From an uncultured Bryobacteraceae bacterium (GTDB lineage Bacteria > Acidobacteriota > Terriglobia > Bryobacterales > Bryobacteraceae), in contig CAKZUE010000017.1 in assembly GCA_937920635.1 (NCBI GenBank), positions 62,001-126,000 on the forward strand: 64,000 bases of DNA, in the 5' to 3' direction. The notes below the pieces were generated by a model, which saw only the letters and a program-made list of their open reading frames with translations, did not search any database and had not been told where the DNA came from. Positions 38,520 through 48,443 of this stretch are shown in pieces (the stretch's first letter is position 1; the number at the start of each line of letters is the position of its first letter). A program made the position numbers and the translations under genes.

Positions 38520-40187
38520 ATGCGGCACAATGGGCCTGAGATGACACAGCGGCAGGCTTGGCGGACCGGTTTATGCGCGGCTCTTGCGGCCGCGGCGCTG
38601 GCGCTCCTTTCGGCCGCCGCGCAGAATCCCCTTCCAGAGCCCTTCGAAGAGCTCACCGGCGCGGTGCCCTTCGTGCTCCGCAATGCCGCCACCCCGGAAA
38701 AGCACCAGATCGAGACCATGCCCGGCGGCATCGCCGTGTTCGACTACGACAACGACGGGCTGCCGGACATCTATTTCCTTAACGGCGCGCCACAGCCTTC
38801 TCTGGTCAAGTCCGGCCCCGAATGGTGGAACCGCCTTTACCGGAATCTCGGCAACTGGCGGTTCGAAGACGTCACCGAAAAGGCGGGCCTCCAGGGCGAG
38901 GGCTACGGGATGGGCGTGGCGGCGGGCGACTACGACAACGACGGCTGGACGGATCTGCTGGTCACCAGCGTCCACTTCAGCCGCCTGTACCGGAACCGCG
39001 GCGACGGGACGTTCGAAGACGTCACGAAAAAGGCAGGCATTCCCGCCACGCACTGGCCCATCTCCGCCGGCTGGTTCGACATGGACAACGACGGGGATCT
39101 CGACCTGTTCATCGTCAATTATTGCGTCTGGGATCCCAAAACCGAGCCGTTTTGCGGCGACAAAAGGGCCGGATATCGGACCTATTGCCATCCGAAATAT
39201 TACGAGGGCCTGGCCAATACCCTGTTGCGGAATAACGGCGACGGGACGTTTACCGATATCTCAAAAAGCGCCGGGATCTCCACAAAAATTGGCAAGGGAA
39301 TGTCCATTGTTTTCGCCGATTACAACAACGACGGGCTGATGGACGTTCTTGTAACCAACGATACCGTGCCGAATTTCCTGTTCCGCAACGAAGGCAACGG
39401 ACGGTTCACGGAGGCCGGTTACGCCGCCGGCATCGCCATCGCTGACGACGGCAAGGTGCTCTCCACCATGGGCGCGGAGTTCCGCGATCTGGACAACGAC
39501 GGCTGGCCGGACATCTTCGTCACCGCGTTGGCCAACGAGACATTCCCCCTGTTCCGCAATCTCGGCAACGGCGTCTTTCAGGACATCACATACCGCAGCC
39601 GCATCGGCGCGGCGTCGCTGCCGCACAGCGGCTGGAGCCTCGGCGTGGCGGATTTCGACCTCGACGGCTGGAAGGACATCTTCACCGCCAACGGCGACGT
39701 GCAGGACAATACGGAACTGTTTTCCAGCCGCGCATCCAGGCAGCAGAACCAGCTTTTCCTGAACCAGCGTGGCAAGACGTTCTCGAGCGTTGTGTTCGGC
39801 TCGCGCGCCCAGCACCGCGGCGTGGCGCTGGGCGATCTGGACGGCGACGGGCGCACCGACGCCGTGGTGAGCGTGCTGAACGAGCCGGCCAAGATCTACA
39901 GGAACCGCATGGGAGAGGGCAGGAACTGGATCGCGTTCCGCCTGACAGGCAGGCAAAGCAACCGCGACGCCATCGGCGCGAAGGTGCGCGTCTCAGCCGG
40001 AGGTCTGACGCAATACAACCATGTCTCGACCTCGACAGGCTACCAGTGCTCGAGCGAGAAGACGCTGCGTTTTGGAATCGGCGAGGCGGCGCGGGCGGAC
40101 GAGATCGAAATCACCTGGCCCACAGGAAAGAAGCAGACGCTGCGTGATGCGCCAGCCGGGCGCGTCATTGAGGTGACGGAACCGTGA
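38520..40187 (+). CDS. CRTAC1/ASPIC-UnbV family protein
   Basis: Repeats 'FDYDNDGLPDIYF', 'DYDNDGWTDLLVT'; C-terminal 'NRDAIGAKVRVSAGGLTQYNHVSTSTGYQCSSEKTLRFGIG'. Confidence 0.9.
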   Translation: MRHNGPEMTQRQAWRTGLCAALAAAALALLSAAAQNPLPEPFEELTGAVPFVLRNAATPEKHQIETMPGGIAVFDYDNDGLPDIYFLNGAPQPSLVKSGPEWWNRLYRNLGNWRFEDVTEKAGLQGEGYGMGVAAGDYDNDGWTDLLVTSVHFSRLYRNRGDGTFEDVTKKAGIPATHWPISAGWFDMDNDGDLDLFIVNYCVWDPKTEPFCGDKRAGYRTYCHPKYYEGLANTLLRNNGDGTFTDISKSAGISTKIGKGMSIVFADYNNDGLMDVLVTNDTVPNFLFRNEGNGRFTEAGYAAGIAIADDGKVLSTMGAEFRDLDNDGWPDIFVTALANETFPLFRNLGNGVFQDITYRSRIGAASLPHSGWSLGVADFDLDGWKDIFTANGDVQDNTELFSSRASRQQNQLFLNQRGKTFSSVVFGSRAQHRGVALGDLDGDGRTDAVVSVLNEPAKIYRNRMGEGRNWIAFRLTGRQSNRDAIGAKVRVSAGGLTQYNHVSTSTGYQCSSEKTLRFGIGEAARADEIEITWPTGKKQTLRDAPAGRVIEVTEP

Positions 40188-40875
40188 GCCGCGCCCGGAT
40201 CTTCGACCGCAGCACGAACGCCTCTTCGTAGTCCGGCTTCAGCTCGAGCGCCCGCTCCACCGCGCGCAGCGCCTCCTCCAGCCGGTCGCATTGCGACAGC
40301 GCGAAGGCCAGCTCGAACCGCGCTTCGGCCGTCTCCGGCTGCTGCGCCGCCGCAGCTACCGGCACCGCCTCGGCGGCGCGTCCCTGCCGCGTGAGAAACC
40401 GCGCGTAGGCCAGATGCGCCATCTGCCGGCCCGCGTCGTTGCGGCGGATGGCGGAGCGGAACCAGCGCTCCGCTTCGACGGGCTGCATCAACGCCTCGTG
40501 GCACTGCCCCAGCGCGGCTTCCACGCGCCCTTTCACGGGATCGTGCCGCAGCGCGCGCTTCAGGGGCTCGATGGCCTTCTCGTACAGGTCCGCGGCGTAG
40601 TAGGCGCGCCCGAGGTAGTAACAGACGTCTTCGAGTTGCGGCGCCAAGTCGCAGGCGCGCCGGAACGGCTCGATCGAGCCGTGATAGTCCTCGATCCTGG
40701 CGTGCGCCACGCCCAGCGCCTTCCAGTATCGGGCGTTGTCCGGGGCGAGCCGCGCCGCTTCCGCAAAGTGCGGAATGGCCTCCGTGGCGCGGTTTTGCGC
40801 GAACAGCTCCAGTCCTCGCTGATAAGCGGATTGCGCCTCCGGCGGCGCCAGCAGCCATAGGGCCAGCAGGAGCAT
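40165..40875 (-). CDS. TPR repeat protein
   Basis: TPR units 'ALGVAHARIEDYHGSIEPFRRACDLAPQ'; convergent overlap with preceding CDS. Confidence 0.82.
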   Translation of the reverse strand: MLLLALWLLAPPEAQSAYQRGLELFAQNRATEAIPHFAEAARLAPDNARYWKALGVAHARIEDYHGSIEPFRRACDLAPQLEDVCYYLGRAYYAADLYEKAIEPLKRALRHDPVKGRVEAALGQCHEALMQPVEAERWFRSAIRRNDAGRQMAHLAYARFLTRQGRAAEAVPVAAAAQQPETAEARFELAFALSQCDRLEEALRAVERALELKPDYEEAFVLRSKIRARLTVPSPQ

Positions 40876-40890
40876 CCCTCGCTGACGAGT

Positions 40891-41961
40891 CTATCGTGGA
40901 GCCGCGGCGGAGGGAATGCCGCGCCGCGTGGCGTAGTAGACGGCGAACGAACCCAGCCAGTGTCCGCCCTCGTAGTGCTCGGCGCGGACCGCCGCGAAGC
41001 CCGCCTCTGCGAGCCGCGCCGCGAGCGCCTCAAGCCGCTTGCGCCGCGGATGCGCCGCAGGCAGCGCGGAAGCGATCCCGTCCAGCATCCACGCGCGGGA
41101 GAAATTCAATCCCGCCAGATGGTACAGCTTGCCGTCGGTGAAGTCGGTCACCTGCGTGGGCTCTATGTCGATGCGTGGCAGAAACCGCCGCAGCCATGTT
41201 GCGAAATCCGCGGGCGTGAGCACCCGCCGCACGGCGTCGGCTTCCGCCAGGCAAGGGGAGAGAAAATCCTCGCCGGAAGGCTCATACGAGAGCGGGCAGG
41301 CAACGTCTTTCTGATAGTAATCCCGGATGCGCGCGGCGATCAGCCGCTCGAGATCCGCGCGCCGAGCCGAGCGCGCGTAATCCAGCGCGAGCCCCAGAGC
41401 GAAAGCCGTATTGGAGTGCTCGCCCGTGCGCACCGGGCGCGGCAGCTTCGGCAGCCACGCCATGAGCCGGGACACCGCCCCTTCCTCCAGGGGCGCCAGC
41501 GCCGCCTGCCAGCGGCGGGCTTCAACGTCATCCCACTCGCGCAGCTCGGCGGCCAGTTGCAGGAGCCATGCCAGCCCGTATGGCCGTTCGAAGGTCTGGC
41601 GCCCCGCGCCGCTCAGGTATCGAGCCTCGGCCGCCAGGTTCTCCGCCGTCAGGCTTCGCGAAAGCGCGCGGCGCGCCTCCTGCGCGAACGGCTCATACGG
41701 ATACAGACGCGCCAGCCGCACGAGCAGCCAGTGGCCGTGCACAGACGAATGCCAGTCGTAGCAGCCGTAGAAGGCAGGCGTGAGCTCGCGTGGCGGCCGG
41801 ACATCAGCATCCGAGTTCAGCACGTGGGCGATCTTGTTCGGATATTCGCGGTGGACGCAGTCCAGCGCGAGCCGCGCCATGCGTTGCGCGAGCGCGGCGT
41901 CCGGGGGCGCGGCGGAGGCGAGCATCGCCGCGAAAGCCGGAAGCAGCAAGGTTCGGATCAT
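40891..41961 (-). CDS. DUF2891 family protein
   Basis: 'CVHREYPNKIAHVLNSDADVRPPRELTPAFYGCYDWHSSVHGHWLLVRL'. Confidence 0.88.
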   Translation of the reverse strand: MIRTLLLPAFAAMLASAAPPDAALAQRMARLALDCVHREYPNKIAHVLNSDADVRPPRELTPAFYGCYDWHSSVHGHWLLVRLARLYPYEPFAQEARRALSRSLTAENLAAEARYLSGAGRQTFERPYGLAWLLQLAAELREWDDVEARRWQAALAPLEEGAVSRLMAWLPKLPRPVRTGEHSNTAFALGLALDYARSARRADLERLIAARIRDYYQKDVACPLSYEPSGEDFLSPCLAEADAVRRVLTPADFATWLRRFLPRIDIEPTQVTDFTDGKLYHLAGLNFSRAWMLDGIASALPAAHPRRKRLEALAARLAEAGFAAVRAEHYEGGHWLGSFAVYYATRRGIPSAAAPR

Positions 41962-42055
41962 GGTTCCAGGCTGGTTCCGATCATAGCAGCCGGATACAAA
42001 CACAGCGGGCGCCGGAGCCCAAAGGCCGCGGCGCCCGCGGGGAGGACACAGCTTT

Positions 42056-43561
42056 TCAGACTTCGATGATGGGACGCGACGGCTCCGGCCAGTCGATGTG
42101 GAAGAACTTGCCGCGCGGGCGGTCGGTGCGCTCGAAGGTGTGCGCGCCGAAGAAGTCACGCTGCCCTTGCAGCAGGTTGGCCGGCAGCCGCTCGGAGCGG
42201 TAGCCGTCGTAATAGGCAAGCGCCGAGGAGAAGGCCGGAACAGGCACGCCGCGCAGCGCGGCTTCGGCCACCACGCGCCGCCAGTTCGTCTGGCAGCGGT
42301 CGATCTCGCTCTTGAAGTACGGATCGAGCAGCAGGTTGGGCAGGTTGGCGTCGCGGTCGAAGGCTTCCTTGATCTTCTGGAGGAAGCGGGCGCGGATGAT
42401 GCACCCGCCGCGCCAGATCATCGCGATCTCGCCGAACTTCAGCGTCCAGTTGTACTCCTTCTGCGCCTCGCGCATCAACTGGAAGCCCTGCGCGTAGGAG
42501 CAGATCTTCGAGCTGTACAGGGCGTCGTGGATCGCCTCGAGGAATTGCTTCCGGTCGCCGTCGAACTTCGCCGCCGCAGGCCCCTGGAGCACTTTCGAGG
42601 CAGCCACGCGCTCCTCCTTGATTGCCGACATGAAGCGCGCAAAGACGCTCTCGGCGATCGTATTGGCGGGCACGCCCATGTCGAGCGCGTTCACCGAAGT
42701 CCACTTGCCCGTGCCCTTCTGGCCGGCGGTGTCGAGGATGCAGTCGACCAGGTAGCCGCCCGTGTACGGATCCTTCTGCTGGAGGATGTCGGCCGTGATC
42801 TCGATCAGGAAGCTATCGAGCACGCCCCTGTTCCACTCGGCGAACACTTCGCTGCACTGGGGCGCGGTCATGCCGAGCACATGCGTCAGGATCCAGTAGG
42901 CTTCGCAGATCAACTGCATATCGCCGTACTCGATGCCGTTGTGGCACATCTTGACGTAGTGGCCGGCGCCGTTGGGCCCTATATAGGTGCAGCAGGGCAC
43001 GCCGCCCTGAACCGGCTGCCCCGGCTTCGCCCCGGTGAGCGGCTTGCCAGTGGCGGCATCCACCTTGGCGGCGATCGCCGTCCAGATGGGCTCGATCTCC
43101 TTGTACGCTTCATACTCGCCGCCCGGCATCAGCGAAGGACCGAAACGCGCCCCTTCTTCGCCGCCGCTGACGCCGGAGCCGATGAAGCGGATGCCCTTGG
43201 CCTTGAGATCCCGCTCGCGGCGGATCGTGTCGTTCCAGTTCGAGTTGCCGCCGTCGATGATGATGTCGCCCGGCTCGAGCAGCGGGACGAGCTGATCGAT
43301 CACGGCGTCGGTAGGCGCGCCGGCCTTCACCATGATGATGATCTTGCGGGGGCGCTTCAGGCTGGCCACGAAGTCCTTGAGGCCGGCATAGCCTGCCAGC
43401 CCCCCGGGCGTGGACGGATTCTCGGCCACGAACTTTTCCATTGTGGCGGTGGTGCGGTTGTGAACCGAGACGCGGAAGCCGTGGTCCGCAATGTTCAGTG
43501 CGAGGTTCTGGCCCATGACGGCCAGGCCGGTGAGACCAATGTCGGAAAGTGGTTCTGCCAT
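42056..43561 (-). CDS. gnd: 6-phosphogluconate dehydrogenase, decarboxylating
   Basis: '[22 protein letters not shown]', '[48 protein letters not shown]'. Confidence 0.95.
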   Translation of the reverse strand: MAEPLSDIGLTGLAVMGQNLALNIADHGFRVSVHNRTTATMEKFVAENPSTPGGLAGYAGLKDFVASLKRPRKIIIMVKAGAPTDAVIDQLVPLLEPGDIIIDGGNSNWNDTIRRERDLKAKGIRFIGSGVSGGEEGARFGPSLMPGGEYEAYKEIEPIWTAIAAKVDAATGKPLTGAKPGQPVQGGVPCCTYIGPNGAGHYVKMCHNGIEYGDMQLICEAYWILTHVLGMTAPQCSEVFAEWNRGVLDSFLIEITADILQQKDPYTGGYLVDCILDTAGQKGTGKWTSVNALDMGVPANTIAESVFARFMSAIKEERVAASKVLQGPAAAKFDGDRKQFLEAIHDALYSSKICSYAQGFQLMREAQKEYNWTLKFGEIAMIWRGGCIIRARFLQKIKEAFDRDANLPNLLLDPYFKSEIDRCQTNWRRVVAEAALRGVPVPAFSSALAYYDGYRSERLPANLLQGQRDFFGAHTFERTDRPRGKFFHIDWPEPSRPIIEV

Positions 43562-43635
43562 GTGGATTGCTGAGCCTCTGGGAAAAATTGCAATTGAGAA
43601 CGAGGGTCCGGCGCCGCGCCGGCCCCGGAATGATC

Positions 43636-44718
43636 TTATCGCTGAATCCGCGCCGAGCCGCCCCTGGCGAAGGCGCGCACCTGCTCCACGGTCGCCATCG
43701 TGGTGTCGCCGGGGAAGGTGGTCAACAGGGCCCCGTGAGCCCAGCCGAGCTTCACCGCCTCGATCGGCTCCTCGCCGCTGAGCAGCCCGTAGAAGAAGCC
43801 TGACGCGAAGCCGTCGCCGCCGCCGACGCGGTCGTAAACCGGCAGCTCGGCCGTCGGCGCCTGGAAGGTTTCGCCATTGATCCACGCCACGGCGCTCCAA
43901 CTGTGATGGTTGGTGGAGTGGACCTCGCGCAGCGTGGTGGCCACGATTTTCACGTTCGGATACTTCTTGACCACGTCGCCGATCATGGCGAAGAAGACGG
44001 AAGGATCGAGCTTCGACTTCGCGGCCACTTCGGGCCCGGGGATGCCGAGGCCGAGTTGCAGATCCTCTTCGTTGCCGACGAGGACATCGACGTGGCGGAC
44101 GATGCGGTCGATCACCGTGACCGCCTTGTCCTGCCCGCCCCAGATGCCCCAGAGCTTGGCGCGGTAATTCAGATCGAAGGACGTCACCGCACCGGCCGCC
44201 TTGGCCGCCTGCATGGCTTCGATGATCACCTCGCCGGTCGTCTCCGACAGCGACGCAAAGATGCCGCCGGAGTGGAACCACCGCACGCCCTCGGCGAAGA
44301 TCGCCTGCCAGTCGAAATCTCCGGGCTTGAGCAGGGCGGCGGCTTCGTTGGACCGGTTGTAGAAGACCACCGGCGGGCGCACGCCGAAACCCTGATCCGA
44401 ATACACCGTGGCCATATTGGGCCCGTTGACGCCGTTGTGCTTGAAGCGTTTGTAGAAGGGGCGCACGCCCATGGCGCGGACGCGCTCGGCGATCAGGTCG
44501 CCGATCGGATAGTCGACCATCGCCGTGGCGATCCCCGTCTTCAGGCCGAAGCAGTCAGCGAGATTGGCCGCGCAGTTGTACTCGCCGCCGGAGACGTGGA
44601 TCCGGCACTCCGACGCCTTGCGGAAGGGAATGATGCCCGGGTCGAGACGATGCACCAGAGCGCCGAGGCTGAGGAAATCCAGCGCGCCCGAGGAAGGGAT
44701 CTGCAAGCCGTACTTCAT
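43636..44718 (-). CDS. PfkB-family sugar kinase (2-keto-3-deoxygluconate kinase-like)
   Basis: '[24 protein letters not shown]', '[19 protein letters not shown]'. Confidence 0.82.
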   Translation of the reverse strand: MKYGLQIPSSGALDFLSLGALVHRLDPGIIPFRKASECRIHVSGGEYNCAANLADCFGLKTGIATAMVDYPIGDLIAERVRAMGVRPFYKRFKHNGVNGPNMATVYSDQGFGVRPPVVFYNRSNEAAALLKPGDFDWQAIFAEGVRWFHSGGIFASLSETTGEVIIEAMQAAKAAGAVTSFDLNYRAKLWGIWGGQDKAVTVIDRIVRHVDVLVGNEEDLQLGLGIPGPEVAAKSKLDPSVFFAMIGDVVKKYPNVKIVATTLREVHSTNHHSWSAVAWINGETFQAPTAELPVYDRVGGGDGFASGFFYGLLSGEEPIEAVKLGWAHGALLTTFPGDTTMATVEQVRAFARGGSARIQR

Positions 44719-44880
44719 GATGTGCTCCGTGTGACAGAACTTGAGGTGGCGGCCGTTTCTGAGCCGGTTCGGCCGCGCTGCCGCCTCGCCTGCAGGCCGC
44801 AGCGCGGATCGTTTTCACTATATCAAACTGGCATGTCAGAAATCAGACACGGGGGTGGGGAAATCCGCCTGCCGCCCCCT

Positions 44881-45570
44881 TCAGGCTTTCGCGTCGCGCC
44901 TCAGGATCCGGAGCACGGGACTGGCGATCAGCCGGCGGCGCCCGAGTTCGGCAAGCCGGGACTTGGCCCGGGATTTCAGCAGCCGGAACTGCGTCTCGGT
45001 GAGCCCCATTTCTTGGCAGATCTGCTCCTGCGTCTGCTCATACAGGTAGAAGCGGGTGAGGATCTCCCGGTCGCGGGGCGAAATGCTGCGCAGCACCTGG
45101 AGCATGAGCTGCACGCGCTGCTCCCGCAGCAGGCGCTGTTCCGGGTCATGACGGTGGTCCGCCACCTTGTTGGTGACTTCCAGTTCTGCGCTTTCCCGCC
45201 GGGCGAGCACGCTCTCTTCGATATAGGCAGCGATCTGCCGCCGCACTATGGTGCGCACAAAGCCCATCAGCCGCTCGGGCTCCCGCAGTCCGCCGTTCTG
45301 AATGGACCTCACAATCATCAGGAAGGTATCGTGGACGCGGTCGTCGAGTTCCTGCGGCCCCAGGTGACGGCAGAAAAAGAAGCGGATGCCGCGCGCCAGC
45401 AAGCGGTACAGCTCCTCAATGGCGGCGCTGTCCCCGTCGCGCGCGCCCTCCACCAGAGGCGTCCAGCGGACGGAGACGGGGGAGTCGGAAGGATTAGGCC
45501 CCAGGTCTGCATCGGAGTTGAACCCTTCCTTCGGGCTGCCGTGACGTTGGGCATCAGGCTGGTGCGGCAT
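44881..45570 (-). CDS. RNA polymerase sigma factor, sigma-70/ECF family
   Basis: Region 2 'IRFFFCRHLGPQELDDRVHDTFLMIVRSI', region 4 'SPRDREILTRFYLYEQTQEQICQEMGLTETQFRLLKSRAKSRLAEL'. Confidence 0.9.
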   Translation of the reverse strand: MPHQPDAQRHGSPKEGFNSDADLGPNPSDSPVSVRWTPLVEGARDGDSAAIEELYRLLARGIRFFFCRHLGPQELDDRVHDTFLMIVRSIQNGGLREPERLMGFVRTIVRRQIAAYIEESVLARRESAELEVTNKVADHRHDPEQRLLREQRVQLMLQVLRSISPRDREILTRFYLYEQTQEQICQEMGLTETQFRLLKSRAKSRLAELGRRRLIASPVLRILRRDAKA

Positions 45571-45576
45571 GTCCGG

Positions 45577-47997
45577 TCAGTCCTTCCCGAGATGGAAATA
45601 GGCAGCCCAGTAACGGGGCTGGGAGCGCCACGTCCCGCTGCGGATCATAGCAACCTGGGCGGCGTGCAAAGCAGCCGCCGGCCGGGCGCCCTGGAGCAGC
45701 CCCCGGTAATACGTCTCGAAGAAGAAGCCGTCGTCCCCAACGGGCCATAGGCTGGCCACCACCGACTGCGCCCCGGCCGCCAGCCAGGCGTTGGCAAAGC
45801 TGGACAACCCGGCGCCCCTTTGGGCGCTTCCGTCTCCGGTGGAGCAGCCGTTGAGAACCACGCGGGCTCCGCCCAGCCTGAGGCTCGCCACGTCGCGCTC
45901 CGTCAACCCTTCCCGCACTCCGTCACGCCGGAGCGATAGGGCCAGAAATGATTCGCCGGCTGGAAAGCGGATCAGCGGGGGAGCCGCCGACCCGGGCTCG
46001 TCGGCGAAGCGGTATGTGCGGGGCTCGGGAGCGGGCAGAACATGCGTGGCAAAATGCAGGTCAGTCCAGCCCTGGCCGATGACCCTCCGGATGGCGGAAT
46101 CAGTCGCCTGGAACCCGTCCAACCGCTGTGCCTGAAAGCCCTGCTGTTTCCAGAGGCTGGAGATCACTTCCACTTCGCGCGCGCTGCCTGGCAGCGCCGG
46201 CAGCTCAAACTCGGCCGCCGGCGCCGGGATGCGGCGTGGCGCGGCTCTGGAGGGACGTCCGCCCGCCCGTGCAGAGGGCGCTCCGGGCTCCTGCCAGCGG
46301 GGATCTGCCGCGTTGTGGACGAGCCCTCCCACGGCAAGCAGGTTGCGCGGCGCGTGAAGCTCGCCGGCTTCAAACAGCCACAGCGCCGACGGCAGGAACG
46401 ACACGGCCCGCGCTTCCCCCAGGCGGACAGCCGGTGCGCCAGGCATGCGCAACGCCGCCAGCGGCATGGTCAGCGGCTCCTCGTCGGCGGAGATCAGCCA
46501 TTCGGGCCGGTCTGTGATTTGCGGCGGCGCCTGTCCGAACGTCGCTGCGTACAGCCGGCTCGCCAGCACGCCCGCGTCTCCGTTCCGCTCAATCTCCTCC
46601 CGGAAGCGGCGGAATTCCCGCGTCAGATCCTTCCGGGCTGGGAGCCTGACCGCTACGAATGATTCCCGGCTTACCCCCCACAGCACGGATTGTCCGGCGC
46701 CCAGCCAGAAGGTGAACAGCGTCTGTCTCGGGGTCAGACTCTGCTGAACCCGCCGCAGGAGCTGTAGCGGCGAGGCGGGTCCCGCAACCGGCTCGCCGGC
46801 GGCGGACGGGGCCAACTTTGCAGGCATGCGGGCAACCTGTCCAGATCCCTGCAGCGCCACCAGACGCTGTTGCGTGGCGCCTCCGGTCTCTGAATCGGCT
46901 GCCGCCCGGCGTTGCTTCCGCCGCAGCATGCCCAGCGCCCGGCTTTGCTCCACGGCGGCCCAGGCTTCCACGCTGCCTGCGCGGCCTCCCGGGTCCAGCA
47001 GGGCTGCTGCTGCGTATTCGTCCACCAGCTCCGTCATCGCAATGTCGGCAGCGAGCTCGACCGCCGGGTCTGAAAGCACGGCATGCCGCCAGGCCAGGGC
47101 ATGCGGCCAACTGCGGCGGCAGACCGCCAGTGCGCTTCCGGCGCCGTGCACGGCTGCTTCCGCCCGGGCTTCCGTAGCCGCCAGACGAAGGAAGTTAACC
47201 GGGTTTTGCCCGGCGGCGTTCGAAGCCCGCACCCGGCCCACCCACTGCAGCGCCTCCGCCGGGCGTCCTTGCGCCAGCCGCAGCCGCCCGGCCAGCATCC
47301 ACAGCGACTCCGGATCTGGCAACCGGTGCACGAGCACGAGACGGAACGAATTGGCCAGCGCGGCCTCCGCCCGGTCCAGGCGGCCAGCTTCGAAGTGGTG
47401 CTTGGCCAGTTCATCCCAAAGGTGACGCTGAACCTGCCAGTCGCCCTGGTTGTCCGCCTGATCCATGGCCTCTCGCCACAAACGGCTGAAGACTTCCTCT
47501 TTCAGATCCGTCCGCCTCGCCGCCAGCCGCACGCGCTGCGCCAGCACGGCCGGACGGAACCGGCTGTCCGGGGGCATCAGCGCCAGCGCCTGTTCCAGCG
47601 CATGGTCGGCCGCTGGCCATGCGGACAGCATCCCATAGAGAGTTGCCAGATTGGACCATGTGCCCGCCTCGATCTCCGCCAGGTGAAGACTGTGCGACAG
47701 CGCCCGCGCCTCCTGCAGGACTCCGTATGCCTGCCGGTAGTTCTGTTGATAGAGCCACGCCACGCCCAGATTGTTGAGCGCCATGGCCAGCCGCGGCTGG
47801 TTGTGCTCCGCTTTGGCTTTCGCCGCCGCGCATTGAGACAGAATCGCCGCTTCCCGATACCGGCTCAACGCCAGCATCCTGGCGCCTTCCGCGGAGGTTG
47901 CCTCAAGCGTGACCGCAGGGGAACAGGGCGGCGCAGGCGGCAGGACAACGGCCGACGGGCCGGTGGAAAGCAGAAGGAGTGCAGAACCGAGGACCAT
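45577..47997 (-). CDS. TPR-CHAT domain (caspase-like) protein with N-terminal TM/signal segment
   Basis: TPR-like N-half; C-terminal CHAT with His 'DLHFATHV' and Cys 'VVLNGCSTGDG', 'SFANAWLAAGAQSVVASLWPVGD'; N-term 'LGMVLGSALLLLSTGPSAVV'. Confidence 0.88.
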   Translation of the reverse strand: MVLGSALLLLSTGPSAVVLPPAPPCSPAVTLEATSAEGARMLALSRYREAAILSQCAAAKAKAEHNQPRLAMALNNLGVAWLYQQNYRQAYGVLQEARALSHSLHLAEIEAGTWSNLATLYGMLSAWPAADHALEQALALMPPDSRFRPAVLAQRVRLAARRTDLKEEVFSRLWREAMDQADNQGDWQVQRHLWDELAKHHFEAGRLDRAEAALANSFRLVLVHRLPDPESLWMLAGRLRLAQGRPAEALQWVGRVRASNAAGQNPVNFLRLAATEARAEAAVHGAGSALAVCRRSWPHALAWRHAVLSDPAVELAADIAMTELVDEYAAAALLDPGGRAGSVEAWAAVEQSRALGMLRRKQRRAAADSETGGATQQRLVALQGSGQVARMPAKLAPSAAGEPVAGPASPLQLLRRVQQSLTPRQTLFTFWLGAGQSVLWGVSRESFVAVRLPARKDLTREFRRFREEIERNGDAGVLASRLYAATFGQAPPQITDRPEWLISADEEPLTMPLAALRMPGAPAVRLGEARAVSFLPSALWLFEAGELHAPRNLLAVGGLVHNAADPRWQEPGAPSARAGGRPSRAAPRRIPAPAAEFELPALPGSAREVEVISSLWKQQGFQAQRLDGFQATDSAIRRVIGQGWTDLHFATHVLPAPEPRTYRFADEPGSAAPPLIRFPAGESFLALSLRRDGVREGLTERDVASLRLGGARVVLNGCSTGDGSAQRGAGLSSFANAWLAAGAQSVVASLWPVGDDGFFFETYYRGLLQGARPAAALHAAQVAMIRSGTWRSQPRYWAAYFHLGKD

Positions 47998-48052
47998 CCC
48001 GAGCTTCCAGTTTCGACTGCCTGAGCCGCGTCGCGGACGGAGAGAACCGCCG

Positions 48053-48083
48053 GGGAGGGTACTAGAACTTTTAGTACCCTCCC
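48053..48083. repeat. Perfect 12-bp inverted repeat (hairpin) upstream of CHAT gene
   Basis: GGGAGGGTACTA-GAACTTT-TAGTACCCTCCC. Confidence 0.85.
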
Positions 48084-48197
48084 TCAGTGACTATATCAGA
48101 ATCCCTTGGGGGATCTCCAGACCTACGCCTGGGAATTCTCATCTACCAGCTCACGCCATCTTCCGTCGGGAATAGTCCCCGCCAGGGGGAACTACTC

Positions 48198-48245
48198 TCA
48201 GCAAAAGTCTGAGGGGAAGATGATCACGATCGGGGAACCGTCCAT
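48198..48245 (-). CDS. Candidate small ORF, MDGSPIVIIFPSDFC (15 aa)
   Basis: ATG preceded by AAAGGAGG-CGGC Shine-Dalgarno on minus strand, upstream of and co-directional with CHAT-sigma operon. Confidence 0.35.
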   Translation of the reverse strand: MDGSPIVIIFPSDFC

Positions 48246-48443
48246 GCCGCCTCCTTTCTGAGCCAGCCCCACAGGGGCCAGCCTGAGGCGACACTAGAGA
48301 AAGGGAGCTCCCCCAGCTTGGGCCGACGCCCATAACCTATTGAGAAGCAACCGAATATATTCTGCCCGGCGGTTGTCACGGCCCCACTGCGCCTCATCCC
48401 GGCCGTAGAAGATCGGCCGCTGACTTGCCGGCGGTCACGCGCC

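Noticed and set aside
43562-44281. N-terminal extension of the gnd ORF
   Set aside because: Overlaps the PfkB kinase gene out of frame; recognised 6PGDH N-terminus begins at ATG 43561
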